64,000 nt of DNA from Symbiodinium kawagutii (lineage: Eukaryota; Sar; Dinophyceae; Suessiales; Symbiodiniaceae). The position numbers were made by a program, and so were the translations under genes. The notes below the pieces were generated by a model. That model searched no databases. It saw nothing but the letters and a program-made list of their open reading frames with translations, and was not told the DNA's origin. Below are positions 61,857-64,000 of the stretch, in pieces. The stretch covers positions 128,748-192,747 of the forward strand of contig VSDK01007123.1 in NCBI GenBank assembly GCA_009767595.1. Direction: 5' to 3'. The first letter of the stretch is position 1. Each line of letters opens with the position of its first letter.

Positions 61857-62084
61857 TCAAACAGTTTGCATATTGAATGGATTCAACCATGGTTCATATT
61901 TTTTGGTGGCAAGTCCATCTACAAAAGTTTCTATCCATAAGTACGGGTGGATATGGCTAGACTCCAATGGAATCAAATCATCCAAGTGTGTTCTTGAGCA
62001 AATTATCATTTTAGCACTGGCGGTGGTGGTTATGGTTGTGGTTGACAATTTTCCAGTATTGTTGCTTTGAATTGTCATTTGCAA
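61857..62084 (-). CDS. Minus-strand ORF, weak
   Basis: The frame includes MIICSRTHLDDLIPLESSHI, then HPYLWIETFVDGLATKKYEP. The start of the ORF (TTTITTTASA) looks like repeat. It is possibly one exon, and the plus strand is also open. Confidence 0.35.
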   Translation of the reverse strand: MQMTIQSNNTGKLSTTTITTTASAKMIICSRTHLDDLIPLESSHIHPYLWIETFVDGLATKKYEPWLNPFNMQTV

Positions 62085-62451
62085 TTTTCAACTATTCACC
62101 CAATGATGTTTTAAAGTCTTACACCATCGCGGTTATCATTGTTGCTTTTGTTTACATGATTTACAATCACCAATGGTAAAACACCAGAACAATGGTAAGT
62201 ACTCATTGTTAGACAAAATCACCATTGATTGTGGTCATATCTGGTTGTCCATCATGGTTTTGTTTACCCTCATTTCGCGTCAAGGCCTAAATTTTGGTTT
62301 GACGATTCACCGTTGTGTTATTTACAATTTTCATTTTAAGAAATTCTGGTTAGCCTTGTGTCATGGCTATATATCTTTCATTTACAATTTACAATTTACG
62401 GATATTTTTCATTGTTTTTTGCACCATTATTGAACTTGCTTTTCCTTCACC

Positions 62452-62697
62452 ATGACACGGATTTTGCTGTCTGTTTCTATTTTGTTTCACCACTCCTGTA
62501 CTCAAAATGCGAACGATTTTGCTTTGCCTTCACCACGACAGCTGTACTCCATCGTGCGAGCTCAACTCAGCCACCTGTTTTTCAACTGCTGTCAAGGTGG
62601 CTTGACAGTGGCTGCTATGTCATCCAGCTTGATTAGCTATGATGGGCCACGGCTATTAGCCATCATTAACCAAGAATCAGTCACTACTGACCGTTGA
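62452..62697 (+). CDS. Plus-strand ORF, weak to moderate
   Basis: LPSPRQLYSIVRAQLSHLFF, then NCCQGGLTVAAMSSSLISYD, lies between AT-rich ends. A terminal exon is plausible but the borders are unknown. Confidence 0.35.
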   Translation: MTRILLSVSILFHHSCTQNANDFALPSPRQLYSIVRAQLSHLFFNCCQGGLTVAAMSSSLISYDGPRLLAIINQESVTTDR

Positions 62698-62839
62698 CTC
62701 ACCATCATTAACCATGAATTAGATTCAAGTAGCTATTCATCAACCATTAAATAACCACTAATTCACACTTTAGAAAAACAACAACCATATAGAAAAAATA
62801 CTATAGCGAATAGCCGCCCAGTTAACAATTACCTGTTAA

Positions 62840-62948
62840 GCGTTTGGCGGTTCCTTAAACATAGGGGTTCTCTGGAATCATCCAATATCAGCAATTTCTA
62901 GCAATAAACCAACCATTTCATCTATTCCCTATATTGAGAAACCACCAT
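62840..62948. mobile_element. Family A element
   Basis: It runs from TTTGGCGGTTCCTTAAACAT to TCCCTATATTGAGAAACCAC, with inverted core AGCAATAAACCAACCATTTC. Confidence 0.8.
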
Positions 62949-62972
62949 TTACCATGCTTTGTTCCCCTATGA

Positions 62973-63173
62973 ATGATGATGGCTTTTCCTGGTTGGGGTA
63001 GCCCCATTGGATCCGGATGTGGTGACGCGCGGCAAGTCTTCCGGCTTCCGCCGGGACGACGGGGTCTTGATGTCCTCGCCGAAGCCGGCCTGGGGGCGCA
63101 GGGAAGGGCTGGGCCCGTGGGGACAAGGAGGATGGCTGCTAGTGCTTTACAGGGGCTAATGGATGGATGTTAA
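62973..63173 (+). CDS. GC-rich plus-strand exon candidate
   Basis: The frame reads GWGSPIGSGCGDARQVFRLP, then RGLDVLAEAGLGAQGRAGPV, and ends in TAA. It lies right after a family A element and is far richer in GC than its surroundings. The minus strand is also open. Confidence 0.4.
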   Translation: MMMAFPGWGSPIGSGCGDARQVFRLPPGRRGLDVLAEAGLGAQGRAGPVGTRRMAASALQGLMDGC

Positions 63174-63179
63174 ATGATG

Positions 63180-64000
63180 GATAATCAATGGCTGACTGAT
63201 GGTTGACGATGGTTACTAGTGCTTTGAAATGGCTAATCGATGTTAAACTGCCACATGTCGGCAACTTCACAACTATCACGTCAATATCTGGGACACCTGT
63301 TCTGTCCCAAGTTAGCCACCGCTAACTAGCCATTACTCTTGGAGATAACCACGGTCAACAATGAACATTGAGTGCTCTTCAACCTCACGAGTATTCAACA
63401 CTTACCCGGTATAACAACCATCAGCACCCCCAATATTAAGCATAAACCCTCATTAATTATCAATCATCAACCACTTTCAACAACCATGAACCATTCTCAA
63501 CCTCAACAACCATGATCAACAACTATTAACAAGCACTGTCAACAACAATAAACAACCATCAACAACAACTACCAACCATTCTCAACCCCAACAACCATCA
63601 AAAACCATCAACAACCATTATTTGGCCATGGGTCTATTCCCTAGTATCCACTATTTATCATCGTATCAATCATTGTAGTTATTTAGCATTGCTTATGAAC
63701 CATAGCCGTATATAAACCATTTGTTTCCTCCACTAACAACCATCAACCACTATCAACAACCATTTATCATTCTCAACCCAACAATCATGATCAACAACCA
63801 TTAACACACATTATCAACAGTTTATTCATCATTTAGTCTCAATATCGAGATCCATGAAAATGGTTGATATTGGATGGTTTGAGGGTACTTCTATTTTGAC
63901 AAACCACCATCTACAATAATCAACCAACCATTATAGTTGGTATATCCCTCTGTCATTTCATATCGTTGCATTCAATTGTTGCCTTGTTGATACCCAGAGT
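63180..64000. repeat. ACCATCAACAAC-type degenerate repeats, no gene
   Basis: AACCATCAACAACCATT-like units dominate 63430-63810. The right half of a family A element lies at about 63858-63912 (GGGTACTTCTATTTTGAC AAACCACC). Confidence 0.7.

Noticed and set aside
1..64000. CRISPR arrays, tRNA or rRNA genes, bacterial promoters or terminators
   Set aside because: No regularly spaced direct repeats with unique spacers, no cloverleaf or rRNA core motifs, and no operon structure were seen. The genome is eukaryotic in style.

Overview
The window looks like nuclear DNA of a dinoflagellate, most like a Symbiodiniaceae-type genome. Coding patches are mostly short (about 40-200 bases), relatively GC-rich and frame-consistent, and they sit in AT-richer, repeat-laden DNA. 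Many are bounded by AG acceptors and by GT donors, with occasional GC or GA donors as known in dinoflagellates. There are no operons, Shine-Dalgarno sites or rRNA/tRNA genes. All exon structures here were worked out by eye from frames, phases and splice-like borders. There is no transcript evidence, and species-level assignment is inference.

Left part (1-12 kb). The 3' end of a plus-strand gene (ending at 830) meets tail-to-tail a long minus-strand gene, read from 11989 down to 1117. This is the best-supported spliced gene here. It encodes two CENP-V/GFA-type zinc-binding domains, one canonical six-cysteine EGF-like domain assembled from three exons, and a short C-terminal segment. Exon phases agree at most junctions, and the conserved motifs appear only after splicing.

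Middle part (12-56 kb). This is a patchwork of small plus- and minus-strand coding exons from genes I do not recognise, separated by microsatellites, minisatellites and at least five families of short inverted-repeat elements (about 90-170 bp). One such element (46635-46729) splits an otherwise continuous coding sequence. Removing it as a GC-AG intron restores the frame, so I read it as an introner-like element. Two families carry CTGGT at one end and ACCAG at the other, which gives GT...AG in either orientation.

Right part (56-64 kb). A minus-strand Golgi-type sulfotransferase (57197-56020, interrupted by an 80-N gap) is the clearest conventional gene: one long exon with a signal anchor and the PAPS-binding loop. 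It is followed by more repeats and a few terminal exons. A 0.55-kb repeat with 21-bp internal units occurs twice (42.8 and 59.5 kb). Assembly gaps are at 27515-27981, 46042-46051 and 56230-56309.

The genes do not form an evident pathway. What links them is the shared architecture: short exons, mobile inverted-repeat elements inside introns, and frequent strand switches.
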